Shown one piece after another: positions 1 to 8,305 of a stretch of 64,000 nt of DNA; the first letter of the stretch is position 1; each line of letters opens with the position of its first letter. This stretch comes from Nitrospirillum pindoramense (GTDB taxonomy: Bacteria; Pseudomonadota; Alphaproteobacteria; Azospirillales; Azospirillaceae), in NCBI RefSeq assembly GCF_007827955.1, contig NZ_VITR01000011.1, forward strand, positions 1-64,000. The letters are read 5' to 3'. Under the pieces are notes generated by a model, which saw only the letters and a program-made list of their open reading frames with translations, was not told the origin of the DNA and ran no database searches. The position numbers and the translations under genes are program-made.

Positions 1-1
1 G

Positions 2-715
2 CGCCCGCGTGAGCATCTCTCCGGGTTCAGTGGCGTGATCCAGGCCGACGCCTACACGGGCTATGAGGCCCTGACCCGGCCATCGGGCCTGGTCCCGCCC
101 GGCATCGTCCCATCGGGCGTCGTCCCATCGGGCGTCGTCCACGCGGCCTGCTGGGCCCATGCGCGGCGGCATCTCTACGACCAGTACGAGAAGACCAGGT
201 CACCCATTGCCGAGGAAGCCTTGCGCCGGATCGGGCGGCTCTACGAGGTTGAAGCCGCGATCACCGGCCTATCGGCCGAACAGCGCCGGGACGCCCGGCG
301 GCAACTCGCCGTTCCCATCCTCGACGACCTCAAACCATGGCTGGAGGCGCAGCAGCGGCGCCTGTCGGCCAAGAACACGCTGGGCAAGGCGATCGGGTAT
401 GCGCTGAACCGCTGGGACGCGCTCACCCTCTATGTCGCCGACGGCCGCATCGCCATCGACAACAACCCCGCCGAGCGCTCCCTGCGCGGCATCGCGATCA
501 CCAGGAAGAACTTCCTGTTCCTGGGATCGGAGGCGGGCGGCGACCGGGCGGCACCCTTCTACTCCGTCCTGGAGACGGCGAAGCTGAATGGGCTCGACCC
601 CGAGGCCTATCTGACGGATGTCCTGGACCGCATGGCCAAGGGCCATCCGATCAACCGGCTGGCCGAACTTCTGCCCTGGAACTGGACACGCCGGGCTGAC
701 AAACTCGCGGCATGA
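2..715 (+). CDS. tnpC: IS66 transposase TnpC, C-terminal part (5' end outside window)
   Basis: The reading frame is open from the first bases of the window, so the gene starts upstream and only about 237 C-terminal residues are present. The catalytic core of the IS66 DDE transposase is recognisable: QADAYTGY carries one catalytic Asp, HAACWAHARRHLYD follows, and DNNPAERSLRGIAITRKNF carries the catalytic Glu. The IS66 C-terminal domain (GLDPEAYLTDVLDRMAKGHP, then LLPWNW) is intact up to the stop. An unusual in-frame insertion built from 15-bp tandem repeats lies just after the first catalytic motif. The stop overlaps the next gene by ATGA. Confidence 0.92.
   Translation, partial: RPREHLSGFSGVIQADAYTGYEALTRPSGLVPPGIVPSGVVPSGVVHAACWAHARRHLYDQYEKTRSPIAEEALRRIGRLYEVEAAITGLSAEQRRDARRQLAVPILDDLKPWLEAQQRRLSAKNTLGKAIGYALNRWDALTLYVADGRIAIDNNPAERSLRGIAITRKNFLFLGSEAGGDRAAPFYSVLETAKLNGLDPEAYLTDVLDRMAKGHPINRLAELLPWNWTRRADKLAA
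94..138 (+). repeat. 15-bp in-frame tandem repeat in tnpC
   Basis: The unit cccatcgggcgtcgt occurs exactly at 109-123 and 124-138, preceded by a diverged copy at 94-108. It encodes repeated (V/I)VPSG-like pentapeptides, in a loop where IS66 transposases normally have only a few residues. Confidence 0.85.
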
Positions 716-1317
716 CCGCCGACACCCTTGTCATCCTGCGCATCGAACTGCTCCATACCGAACCCCTGGTCTGGCGCCGCGTTGCCGTGCGCGGCACCAC
801 CAGCCTCGCGGCGCTCCACAAGATCATCCAGGCCGCCATGGGTTGGCTCGACTACCATCTGTGGGAGTTCGAGGTCGAGGGGGCCACCTACGGCCTTCCC
901 GATCCCGATGGCATGGACTGGGGGCGCACCATCAAGCGCGCCAGCACGATCAAGCTGCAAAAGTTGCTCGATGCCGGTGTCGAGACGTTCGGCTACGTCT
1001 ACGACATGGGCGACAACTGGGAACACCAGATCATCATCGAGCGTGTCGAGGGCGCTCAACCGGACCAGCCCTATCCCCAGTTCCTTGGTGGCGAGCGGCG
1101 CTGCCCGCCAGAGGACTGTGGCGGCATTCCCGGCTACTACGAGTTCCTCGACGACATCGCCGGGCCCGACAAGGGCAGAGGCAGCAAAAAGAAGAAGGAA
1201 GCCCTCGATTGGTACGGTGGCCCCTACGACCCGGACGATATCGATGAAGAGCAGATCCGGATAACCCTCAAGCGGATCGCCAACGCTTCAAGAATGAAGA
1301 AGGCCGTCAACCCTTGA
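712..1317 (+). CDS. Plasmid pRiA4b ORF-3 family protein (IS66 passenger)
   Basis: A 201-residue protein of the pRiA4b ORF-3 family, a domain of unknown biochemical function common on plasmids and in IS66-type elements. Visible family features are an N-terminal LRIELLHTEPLVWRRV strand, the HKIIQAAMGWLDYHLWEF block, YVYDMGDNWEHQI, and the cysteine/proline motif RRCPPEDCGGIPGYYEF. Its ATG overlaps the tnpC stop, so the two are translationally coupled. It ends 27 bp before the right terminus of the IS. Whether it helps transposition is not known from the sequence. Confidence 0.88.
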   Translation: MTADTLVILRIELLHTEPLVWRRVAVRGTTSLAALHKIIQAAMGWLDYHLWEFEVEGATYGLPDPDGMDWGRTIKRASTIKLQKLLDAGVETFGYVYDMGDNWEHQIIIERVEGAQPDQPYPQFLGGERRCPPEDCGGIPGYYEFLDDIAGPDKGRGSKKKKEALDWYGGPYDPDDIDEEQIRITLKRIANASRMKKAVNP

Positions 1318-1344
1318 AATGCTCGCCGATCCGCTGACGCTTAC

Positions 1345-2160
1345 AACCGGCCTGATCGAGGATGAGGAGAGCTTGCGCTCCTGGGGCGACGTGAACGGCG
1401 ATTTCCTGGAGATGGCGGTTCATCGCGGCGCTGTTGCAGCGGGGCATGACGATGCCGGCACCTTTGCCCACCGCCGGGCAGATCGCACCGAAGATCCAGG
1501 CTGAGGCCCGGCGCTGATCCTTCGGGGCTGATGGCCTGGTGCCAATCCTGGCCCAGCGCCGGGTGAGCTCGGTCTGCTGACCGATCCGCGCCTCGTCCTG
1601 CCACCACAACTCTACGGGCGTTCCCGCCGGGAGGTGGCGCCGGATGGCCGCCAGACGGGTTGCGAAGGTTTTTTAAAATCGGCGAGGTCTTCGGGCTTCT
1701 GGCCGCGATGGCGCGGGCGGGCCGAGAGCTTGCGATAGCCCAGCGCGCGCAGTTCGCGACCAAGGGTGAAGCGCGTCACCGACACGCCGAACTCGTCCCA
1801 CAGCAACTGGGCCAGATCGATAAGCCGCCAGCGCACGACGCCGTGCACGGCCGGGATCGGCCCGGCCTCGACGGCCGCGGCCAAGCGCGCGCGGTGTGTA
1901 TCGTTCAGCAGCGACGCCTTGCCGGGCGCCTTGCGTGTCGCCAGGCCGTCCGGGCCATCCGCGTTGAAACGAAGGACCCAATCCCGCACGATCTGCAACG
2001 TCACGCCGGCCGTCCTGGCCGCTTCACCCCGGCTCCGGCCGTCGAGGATCTCCGCCAGGGCCAACAACCGCCGAACCTGATCAGCATCGCCGCATCGGCG
2101 GGCGAATTGGCGCAAGGCCGCCGCTGAATAATCCGAACGAACCTCGACTGCCGAACCCAT
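1345..2160 (-). pseudogene. IS630-family transposase, frameshift-type and truncated at its C-terminus
   Basis: The minus-strand frame from 2160 encodes the N-terminal HTH half (MGSAVEVRSDYSAAALRQFA, then GEAARTAGVTLQIVRDWVLRF and the HRGQKPEDLADFKK linker). The DDE half continues in the -1 frame (KTFATRLAAIRRHLPAGTP, VELWWQDEARIGQQ, LLILDQAG). The switch falls at an A6 run, a layout known for IS630 elements that use -1 programmed frameshifting. Two catalytic Asp motifs (QDE, LDQAG) are present. The third acidic residue, expected in a PELNPVEN-like motif, is missing because coding sequence stops at 1345, where an IS66 terminus begins. The remnant is inactive. Confidence 0.85.
1669..1674 (-). 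promoter_or_regulatory. Candidate -1 ribosomal frameshift site in the IS630 transposase
   Basis: On the minus strand the sequence reads gat ttt aaa aaa cct. Slipping back one base on the second Lys codon joins ...LADFKK to TFATRLAAIRRH, restoring the transposase. Homopolymeric A runs at this place are typical of two-frame IS630 elements. A simple one-base mutation cannot be excluded. Confidence 0.55.
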
Positions 2161-2527
2161 CGCAAGCCTCCTCTGTGCTTGCTCTGGTGAATCAGAAAAT
2201 CCGCCTGAAGGGAATCCCCTCAGTGAGAGTCGCCATCAGCGCTCCTTGGTATTATCCCGGTGTCATCCAAGTCGGCAGCAGCCCACTCGTCCTTGGGAGC
2301 GCGTCGGTGCTCATCGAAGATGAGCTGCGGAGCAGTGCGATCAAATAGCCCCGCTAATTCCAATAAATCGACCAGTTGCCGTGTCGATCGGCTTCTAGAC
2401 CGCATGCGATTCATACGCCTCGTGTTGTAAGACGAGGACGGCGGAGCCGTTGACGCCGCATATTCTATCTCCTTGTGAAATGCGATCGTATAGGGCGACG
2501 ACGCTGGAGGGAAAGCTATTGGTTGGG
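2161..2527. other. 367-bp intergenic region between IS630 remnant and prepilin peptidase
   Basis: No convincing gene is seen. The segment next to the transposase start presumably contains the original IS630 left end, but no second end is available for comparison. The right part carries a 32-bp sequence that recurs upstream of mxaF (see 2376-2407). A GGAGGG at 2505-2510 lies a little far upstream of the peptidase ATG. Confidence 0.5.
2376..2407 (+). repeat. Dispersed intergenic repeat, copy A
   Basis: This block matches 24524-24555 at 27 of 32 positions (shared cores cgatcggc and accgcatgc). Similarity extends weakly to about 64 bp. Both copies precede a + strand gene and follow IS debris. 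Confidence 0.7.
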
Positions 2528-3249
2528 ATGGAAGCAATAATTTGGGCTTGGATCTGGGGCCTTGTGACCGGCAGTTTCGCTATGGCGCTTGCATGGCGAT
2601 TGCCGAGGGGCATGAATTGGCGAACTGGCCGGTCTCGGTGTGATGCTTGCGGTCGACGGCTCGCCTTCCGGGATCTTATTCCCATTCTGTCCTGGCTATT
2701 GAACCGTGGCCGTTGTCGGTTGTGTGGTAGCTCCATTCGAAGGCGGTATGTGCTTGGGGAACTGGGCGCCGGTGTCGCTTGTGCCGCTGTGGTGGGGCGA
2801 GGGGGGGCGGGCCGGAGGTTTTGCCCCTCATCATGGTCGTCCCGTTGCTTATGGCAGCGGCGACCGTTGATCTGACCCATCGATATCTACCTGACGGGCT
2901 GACTGTAGCAATCGCGCTTCTCGGGGCGGGGACCTCCCTGATGGGGCTGTCGGTCACGCCTTTGGACGGGGCATTGGCTGCCGTACTGGCGGGGAGCCTG
3001 ACATTGGCTCTTAGGGCCATGGTTGGCTGGCGTCTGCGGCGTGAAGCGATGGGGCTGGGCGACGTGAAGCTGTTTACTGCTGCCGGCCTCTGGGTAGGGC
3101 TGGGCGGCGTGCCTTGGCTGCTGTTGGTGGCAGCGTTAAGCGGGCTGGCTGGAAACCTGGTCTGGCGCCGACTGGGACAAGGAACCGAAATGCCGTTTGG
3201 CCCAGCGATCGCCTTGGGCCTTTTCGGGGTGGCGTGGGCGCAGCTGTAG
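2528..3249 (+). pseudogene. gspO: Type II secretion/type IV prepilin peptidase, interrupted by a frameshift
   Basis: A24-family aspartic prepilin leader peptidase, which cleaves and N-methylates pseudopilins at the inner membrane. The first half (from ATG 2528) has the start MEAIIWAWIWGLVTGSF and the cytoplasmic zinc tetracysteine CDACGRRL...CRLCGSS. The second half, in another frame, has both catalytic Asp motifs (ATVDLTHRYLPD and MGLGDVKL). The frames join around the G7 run at 2801-2807, where one base is missing relative to an intact gene. This is either a real inactivating indel or phase variation, or a homopolymer sequencing error. It lies directly upstream of the gsp operon, so the type II role fits best. 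Confidence 0.8.
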
Positions 3250-3530
3250 CTTCAGTATTTGGTCGCGCGTGGAATGATTGTCAGTGGCGGATGAATACTC
3301 CCCAGAAGGTGGAGTGCGTCCCTTGGGGTGGACACCAGCGCGTCGGCGGTGTTGGCAGAGACCGATGGTCAGGGTGCCAGCCTCGTAGCGGTATCCGGGT
3401 GAGGTGGATGCCTGACAGAAGCCGCCAAGATCGTGGCCGCCCAGCCGGTTTAGGTAGCCCCTTCTGGCGGGGATTGCTATACAATCTGGCGGTGGAAACG
3501 CACTCTAATCTCTCACGTTCGATCTAACCC
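3250..3530. other. 281-bp gap between the prepilin peptidase and gspE
   Basis: No gene, clear terminator or recognisable promoter motif is seen. It presumably contains the promoter of the gspE-K operon. Confidence 0.4.
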
Positions 3531-5231
3531 ATGCTGGCGCTTGCCCCCGAAACTGTCGCCGATTTCCGGGCGCTTCCAGATGATCCTCTGGTCCGCGTCC
3601 TGTTCGCGCTGGCGGCGCAGGGGCAGCTGTCCGCGGGCGCGTTGGGCCGGGCCCAGGCGGCCGGTGGCCGGGTGGATCGGCGGCTGTTGGATTTGGGCCT
3701 GGTGTCGGAGGAGCATATGGCGGCCGCGTATGCCCAGGCCCTGGGCTTGGCGCTGTGGCCCGCCGACCACCTGCCCCAGGTGCCGGTGATGATGGATGTG
3801 GCCAACCTGGCCTTCCTCAAGGCCAAGCTGATGCTGCCGCTGATCGATGAGGGCGCCGAGGTGGTGTTCGCCATGGCCGATCCGCTGGATGGTCAGGCGC
3901 TCGGCGCGGCCGCCTTCCTGGCCGGCCGGCCGGTGCGCCCGGTGGTCATGACCGGCACGGCCATCGCCGCCGCCCTGGACCGGCTGTATGAGCCGGCGCA
4001 GCCCGCCGCCAACCAGGACGCGATGCCCGACCTGTTGGAGGGCGATGCCGAGCGCCTGCGCGATCTCGCCAGCGAGGGGCCGGTGGTGCGCCTGGTGGGC
4101 AACGCCATCCAGGCGGCGCTGGCCGCCGGCGCCACCGACATCCATGTCGAGCCCATGGCCGACCGCCTGGTCATCCGCCATCGCGTGGACGGCATTCTGC
4201 GCGAGGCGGAGGTGTTGCCCCGCCGCATGGCCGCCGGCTTCATCACCCGTGTCAAGGTCATGGCTGGACTGGACATCGGGGAACGCCGCCTGCCTCAGGA
4301 CGGGCGCATCCGTCAAACCCTGCAGGGCCGCGAGATCGATTTCCGCGTCTCCACCACCCCCACCGTGCATGGCGAAGACGTGGTGATGCGCATCCTGGAC
4401 CAGCAGACGGCGGGCGGTCGGCTGGACAGCCTGGGCCTGCCCGCCTGGGTGGCGCAGCCGCTGGCCGCCCAGCTGGATCGACCGCACGGCATCGTGCTGG
4501 TGACCGGCCCCACCGGCAGCGGCAAGACCACCACCCTCTATGCCGGGCTGCGCGGCATGGATGCCGCGCGCCGCAAGATCCTCACGGTCGAGGATCCGGT
4601 GGAATACCTGCTGGACGGCATTAACCAGACCCAGGTGAAGCCCGGCATCGGCCTGACCTTCGCCCACGCCCTGCGCAGCTTCCTGCGCCAGGACCCCGAT
4701 GTCATCCTGGTGGGGGAGATGCGCGACGGCGAAACCACCAAGGTGGCGGTGCAGGCGGCCCTAACTGGCCACCTGGTGCTGTCCACCCTGCACACCAACG
4801 ACGCCGCCGGCGCCGTCCCGCGCCTGATGGACATGGGCGTGGACCCCTACTTGCTGGCCTCCACCTTGAACGGGGTGCTGGCCCAGCGCCTGGTGCGCAC
4901 CCTGTGCCCTACCTGCCGCCAGCCCCACACCCTGTCGGCCGACGCGGCGGCGGCCCTGGGGCTGCCGGCACGGGAAACCACCGTTCATCGCGCCGTGGGC
5001 TGCCCGGCCTGCAACGGCACCGGCTATCGCGGGCGGTCGGCCATCGCCGAATGGCTGCCCATCACCGACGCGGTGCGGACGCTGATCCGCCAGGGGGCGT
5101 CGTCGGCGGAGATCGAAGCGGCGGCGGTTCAGACGGGCGGCATGGTGCCCCTGTACCAGGACGGCCTGCAGCGGGTGTTGGACGGCGTCACCACGCCTGA
5201 AGAAATTTTGCGCGTGACCAAGGCGGACTGA
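3531..5231 (+). CDS. gspE: Type II secretion system ATPase GspE
   Basis: A 566-residue cytoplasmic secretion ATPase that powers pseudopilus assembly. An N-terminal GspE/MshEN-type domain (about residues 20-150) is followed by the RecA-like ATPase. Walker A GPTGSGKTTT starts near residue 326, the Asp box/Walker B DPDVILVGEMRD near 388, and the His box is STLHTNDA. The tetracysteine zinc module characteristic of GspE is present (CPTC near 459, CPAC near 491). It is the first gene of the gsp operon; gspF follows after 4 bp. Length and motifs are normal, so it looks functional. Confidence 0.95.
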   Translation: MLALAPETVADFRALPDDPLVRVLFALAAQGQLSAGALGRAQAAGGRVDRRLLDLGLVSEEHMAAAYAQALGLALWPADHLPQVPVMMDVANLAFLKAKLMLPLIDEGAEVVFAMADPLDGQALGAAAFLAGRPVRPVVMTGTAIAAALDRLYEPAQPAANQDAMPDLLEGDAERLRDLASEGPVVRLVGNAIQAALAAGATDIHVEPMADRLVIRHRVDGILREAEVLPRRMAAGFITRVKVMAGLDIGERRLPQDGRIRQTLQGREIDFRVSTTPTVHGEDVVMRILDQQTAGGRLDSLGLPAWVAQPLAAQLDRPHGIVLVTGPTGSGKTTTLYAGLRGMDAARRKILTVEDPVEYLLDGINQTQVKPGIGLTFAHALRSFLRQDPDVILVGEMRDGETTKVAVQAALTGHLVLSTLHTNDAAGAVPRLMDMGVDPYLLASTLNGVLAQRLVRTLCPTCRQPHTLSADAAAALGLPARETTVHRAVGCPACNGTGYRGRSAIAEWLPITDAVRTLIRQGASSAEIEAAAVQTGGMVPLYQDGLQRVLDGVTTPEEILRVTKAD

Positions 5232-5235
5232 CCCC

Positions 5236-6438
5236 TTGCCCCGATATCTATATAACGCCGTGTCGATGGAGGGACGCCGCAGCCGTGGCGGGCTGGATGC
5301 TCATGACCAGGCAGCGGCCATCGACCAGTTGCTGCAGCGCGGCTTGCGGCCGATCTCGGTGGAAACGGAACGGACCTTTCGGTGGTGGCGTCGCGGCGCC
5401 GGCCTGACGCGAGCGGAGCGCTTGTCTTTCGTCCGCGATCTGGCCAATCTGGTTGGCGCCGGTATCGCGCTGGAACCGGCCCTAGGATTGGTCGCGGATC
5501 AGATGGAGCGGCCGGCAGCCGGCGGCTTGGTGGCCGATCTGAGGCAACGCGTACGGTCCGGCGAAAATCTTGGTCGCGCCCTGGAGCGCTATCCCAAAGT
5601 CTTTCCGTTGGAGTTCATGGGCCTGGTGGGGGCGGGGGAGCAGAGCGGTTCCCTGCCGGCAGCCTTGGAGCACCTGGCGCTGCTGGAGGCGGATCGTGCG
5701 CAGTTTCGGCAGCGCTTAATCAGTGCCCTGATCTATCCCGCGCTGATCGCCTTGCTGACCTTGGCGGCCTTGGCGCTGATGACGGGCTATGTCCTGCCGC
5801 AGTTCCAGGATCTGTTCGCCGGCAGCAAGGCCAAACTGCCGCCCGCCACCACCGCGGTCCTCGCTGTTGGGGATTTTATGGGGCACTTCGGTCCAGGCCT
5901 GCTGGCCGCTATGGCTGTGGGGCTGCTGATACTGCTGCGGGTCTATCGGCAGGCCCAGGCGCGTCTGCGCATTGACCATTTGCTGCTGGTCGCCACCGGG
6001 CCGTTCGGCCGCTTGTTGCGGGATGCTCAGTTGACCCTCTATACCCGCACGCTTGCCAGTTTGCTGGCGGGGGGTGTGCCATTGGCGGGGGCATTGGCGA
6101 CGGCAGGCGGATGCATGGGGAACAGCGCCTTGGCGAATGCCGCCGACCGGGTGCGGGTGGCTGTGCGGGGCGGGCAGGGGCTCAGCCGCGCTTTTGGAAA
6201 TGAACCGCTCTTCCCCATGCGTCTGGTCCGGCTGATGGCCATCGCGGAGCAGACCGCCAGCTTGCCGCAGGCTCTGCTGGACCTTTCTAAGGCGTTGGAG
6301 CGGGAACGGACGACAGCCTTGGACCGGGCGCTGTCCCTGCTGACGCCGGCCTTGACCCTTGTTTTAGGCGGAATGGTCGGTGTGATTTTCGCCGCCCTCA
6401 TATCGGGAATTATGAGCCTCAATGACATTGCGATCTGA
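5236..6438 (+). CDS. gspF: Type II secretion inner-membrane platform protein GspF
   Basis: A 400-residue polytopic platform protein that contacts GspE and GspL. It starts at TTG 5236 (PRYLYNAVSMEGRRSRG is the usual GspF N-terminus) and contains two T2SSF repeats. The first (LANLVGAGIALEPALGLV... and GLVGAGEQSGSLPAALEHLA) is followed by a membrane segment (ALIALLTLAALALMTGYVL). The second ends in a C-terminal hydrophobic segment LTPALTLVLGGMVGVIFAAL. It lies tight between gspE and gspG, within one operon. Confidence 0.95.
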   Translation: MPRYLYNAVSMEGRRSRGGLDAHDQAAAIDQLLQRGLRPISVETERTFRWWRRGAGLTRAERLSFVRDLANLVGAGIALEPALGLVADQMERPAAGGLVADLRQRVRSGENLGRALERYPKVFPLEFMGLVGAGEQSGSLPAALEHLALLEADRAQFRQRLISALIYPALIALLTLAALALMTGYVLPQFQDLFAGSKAKLPPATTAVLAVGDFMGHFGPGLLAAMAVGLLILLRVYRQAQARLRIDHLLLVATGPFGRLLRDAQLTLYTRTLASLLAGGVPLAGALATAGGCMGNSALANAADRVRVAVRGGQGLSRAFGNEPLFPMRLVRLMAIAEQTASLPQALLDLSKALERERTTALDRALSLLTPALTLVLGGMVGVIFAALISGIMSLNDIAI

Positions 6439-6445
6439 AAAAGCG

Positions 6446-6871
6446 ATGACGCAGCGGCCGAGGGAGGGCCAGAGCGGCTTCACCCTGGTGGAAGTCCTGG
6501 TGGTGCTGGTCATCATCGGCCTTCTGGGCCTCTTGGTGGCGCCCAACCTGGTGGGCCGTCTAGGGAAAGCCAAGGGCGAGGCGGCGCAGGCCCAAATCAA
6601 TACGCTGGTGTCTGCCGTTGACCTCTTCTATGTCGACATGGGGCGCTATCCCAACAATGACGAGGGGCTGGAAGCGCTGATGACCGCGCCTGGCAGCGAC
6701 GCCAACTGGCGTGGGCCTTACCTGCGCAAGCGCCAGGCCCTCATCGATCCCTGGGGGAATCCCTATCGTTACAAGGTGCCGGGCGCGCACGGCGCCTACG
6801 ACCTGTTCTCCTATGGTAGCGACAACAAGGAAGGCGGCGAGGGCGATGCCCACGACGTCACGAACTGGTAG
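6446..6871 (+). CDS. gspG: Type II secretion major pseudopilin GspG
   Basis: Major pseudopilin, 141 residues from ATG 6446. An ATG at 6422 inside gspF is an alternative start. The short basic leader ends in the prepilin cleavage site SG^FTLVEVLVVLVIIGLLG, followed by the hydrophobic helix and the GspG signature DMGRYPNNDEGLEAL. The calcium-loop region (DPWGNPYRYKVPG, SYGSDNKEGGEGDAHDVTNW) is complete. It depends on the prepilin peptidase, whose adjacent gene is frameshifted, so another peptidase elsewhere may be needed. Confidence 0.95.
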   Translation: MTQRPREGQSGFTLVEVLVVLVIIGLLGLLVAPNLVGRLGKAKGEAAQAQINTLVSAVDLFYVDMGRYPNNDEGLEALMTAPGSDANWRGPYLRKRQALIDPWGNPYRYKVPGAHGAYDLFSYGSDNKEGGEGDAHDVTNW

Positions 6872-6873
6872 GC

Positions 6874-7293
6874 ATGCGCGACGCTGGCTTCACCTTGGTG
6901 GAACTGCTTGTGGTCCTGGCGATCATCGGCTTGGCCGGGAGCGTGCTTTCCCTTGGCTTGCAGCAGCGCCTGCCCGGCTTGCGTCTTACCGCGGCGGTCG
7001 CCGCCCTTGAAGAGGAGTTGCGCAATCGCCAGTCCGATGCGCTGGTCTACCGGCGGGAGACGGCATTCTCGCTCAAAGATCTGACGGAGGGAACCGGAGG
7101 TCTCCGGCTGCGCCGCATCGCGGCGGTGGAAGTGCGCGTCGTGGGAGGGGATCCAGCCTTTCCCGAGGCTATCCGTTTCCTGCCAGGTGGCTGGTCCAAG
7201 GGAGGACGGCTCCTGCTGCGGGATGCCGGGCAGGAAAAGACCGTCCTGGTGGACTGGCCTCTGGGCACCGTGCATGAGGAGCGCCAGCCGTGA
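6874..7293 (+). CDS. gspH: Type II secretion minor pseudopilin GspH
   Basis: A 139-residue minor pseudopilin. Prepilin site AG^FTLVELLVVLAIIGLAG after a four-residue leader, then a helix and a beta-rich C-terminal domain (VLVDWPLGTVHEE). It starts 2 bp after gspG and overlaps gspI by 4 bp. The identity as GspH rests on position and length between G and I. Confidence 0.85.
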   Translation: MRDAGFTLVELLVVLAIIGLAGSVLSLGLQQRLPGLRLTAAVAALEEELRNRQSDALVYRRETAFSLKDLTEGTGGLRLRRIAAVEVRVVGGDPAFPEAIRFLPGGWSKGGRLLLRDAGQEKTVLVDWPLGTVHEERQP

Positions 7294-7652
7294 AGAGGAT
7301 GCGGGGCTTCACCCTGCTGGAGATGCTGGTGGCGCTGACCATTTTCAGCTTGGTCACGGCCATGCTGGCGCATAACGCCTGGTCGGGTGTCTGGGCCGCC
7401 CGGCAGGCCTGGAGCGAGACCGTCGCCCTGCGGCTGGCGCAATCGGTGGCGACCGCGGGCGGCGCCCTGCCCGTGGGCGCGGATGGGACCATGGCCAAGG
7501 CCGATCCCGCTATCACCGGCCTGCCGTTCCTGCTCAAGGACAACCGTGCCCTTGGAGAGGGGGGAGCGACGTATCGGGTGGAGGTGGCGACGCCCAGCGG
7601 CCAGACCTTGGCCGTGTCCACAAAACGTGTGCCGGGAGAAAGGACGCCATGA
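7290..7652 (+). CDS. gspI: Type II secretion minor pseudopilin GspI
   Basis: A 120-residue minor pseudopilin starting at GTG 7290, inside the gspH stop. Leader KRMRG followed by FTLLEMLVALTIFSLVT, the form usual for GspI (FTLLEVLVAL). It overlaps gspJ by 4 bp. It should form the pseudopilus tip with GspJ and GspK. Confidence 0.87.
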   Translation: MKRMRGFTLLEMLVALTIFSLVTAMLAHNAWSGVWAARQAWSETVALRLAQSVATAGGALPVGADGTMAKADPAITGLPFLLKDNRALGEGGATYRVEVATPSGQTLAVSTKRVPGERTP

Positions 7653-8305
7653 ACGCGACCCTTTCCCAGAGTGCGGGGCAGCGGGGAATGACCTTGGTTG
7701 AGGCCTTGGTGGTGCTGGCGCTGTTGGGCCTGTTGGCCCTGGCAGGCGTCGAGCTGTTGCCCCTGATGAGTCGGATGTCGGACCGGAGCGGATCGTTGCA
7801 AAAAGGGGCGGCCGCCTTGGAGCGCGTCCACGATTTCACCCGCGCCGTTGTGCAGAACGCCCTGCCCGTCGCCGATCTCGGCGCGGTGGGGGCCGAAGTG
7901 ATGCCCTTGTCCGCTGACGCCACCCATCTGGAACTGCTGACCACCCTGCCGCCGGGGTTGGGGCGCGGAGGCCTCTATCGGGTGACCATGACGGTGGAGG
8001 GAGCTGCGGATCACCAGGCGTTGCATCTGCATGTGGCGGGGCTGCGCCCCGATGCGCCTGCCGCGACCGATGGCACGTTGGTGGAGGACGCGTCCCAAAT
8101 CGCCTGGTCTTACTTTGATCGGCGGCAGGACAGCTGGTCGGCCCGATGGACGCGCAAGGACGCGCTGCCCGACCTGGTACGGTTGGATGTGAAGACGGCC
8201 GGCGCTGGCTGGTGGCCACCCATGATCGCGGCACCGATGCTCGCGGGCGGCGTTTTCTGCGAATTCGACACCATCGCCAATGTCTGCCGGCGGAGCGCGT
8301 CATGA
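7649..8305 (+). CDS. gspJ: Type II secretion minor pseudopilin GspJ
   Basis: A 218-residue minor pseudopilin. The cleavage motif is RG^MTLVEALVVLALLGLLAL, with Met at +1 rather than the usual Phe, which prepilin peptidases tolerate. The long periplasmic domain is of GspJ size and ends in a region with two cysteines (GVFCEFDTIANVCRR). ATG-overlap coupling with gspI and gspL indicates one transcript. Confidence 0.85.
   Translation: MNATLSQSAGQRGMTLVEALVVLALLGLLALAGVELLPLMSRMSDRSGSLQKGAAALERVHDFTRAVVQNALPVADLGAVGAEVMPLSADATHLELLTTLPPGLGRGGLYRVTMTVEGAADHQALHLHVAGLRPDAPAATDGTLVEDASQIAWSYFDRRQDSWSARWTRKDALPDLVRLDVKTAGAGWWPPMIAAPMLAGGVFCEFDTIANVCRRSAS

Larger units (their letters stand above)
1..1344 (+). 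mobile_element. IS66-family element, right-hand part
   Basis: This is the 3' part of an IS66-type element: the end of tnpC, a pRiA4b ORF-3 type passenger gene and the right terminus. Read on the minus strand, the terminus begins GTAAGCGTCAGCGG at position 1344. IS66-family ends are known to begin with GTAA(GCG). The sequence beyond 1344 is transposase coding sequence of an unrelated IS630-type gene, so the boundary is sharp. The left end, tnpA and tnpB lie outside the window. The expected 8-bp target duplication would be 1345-1352 (aaccggcc), but the partner copy cannot be seen. Confidence 0.8.
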
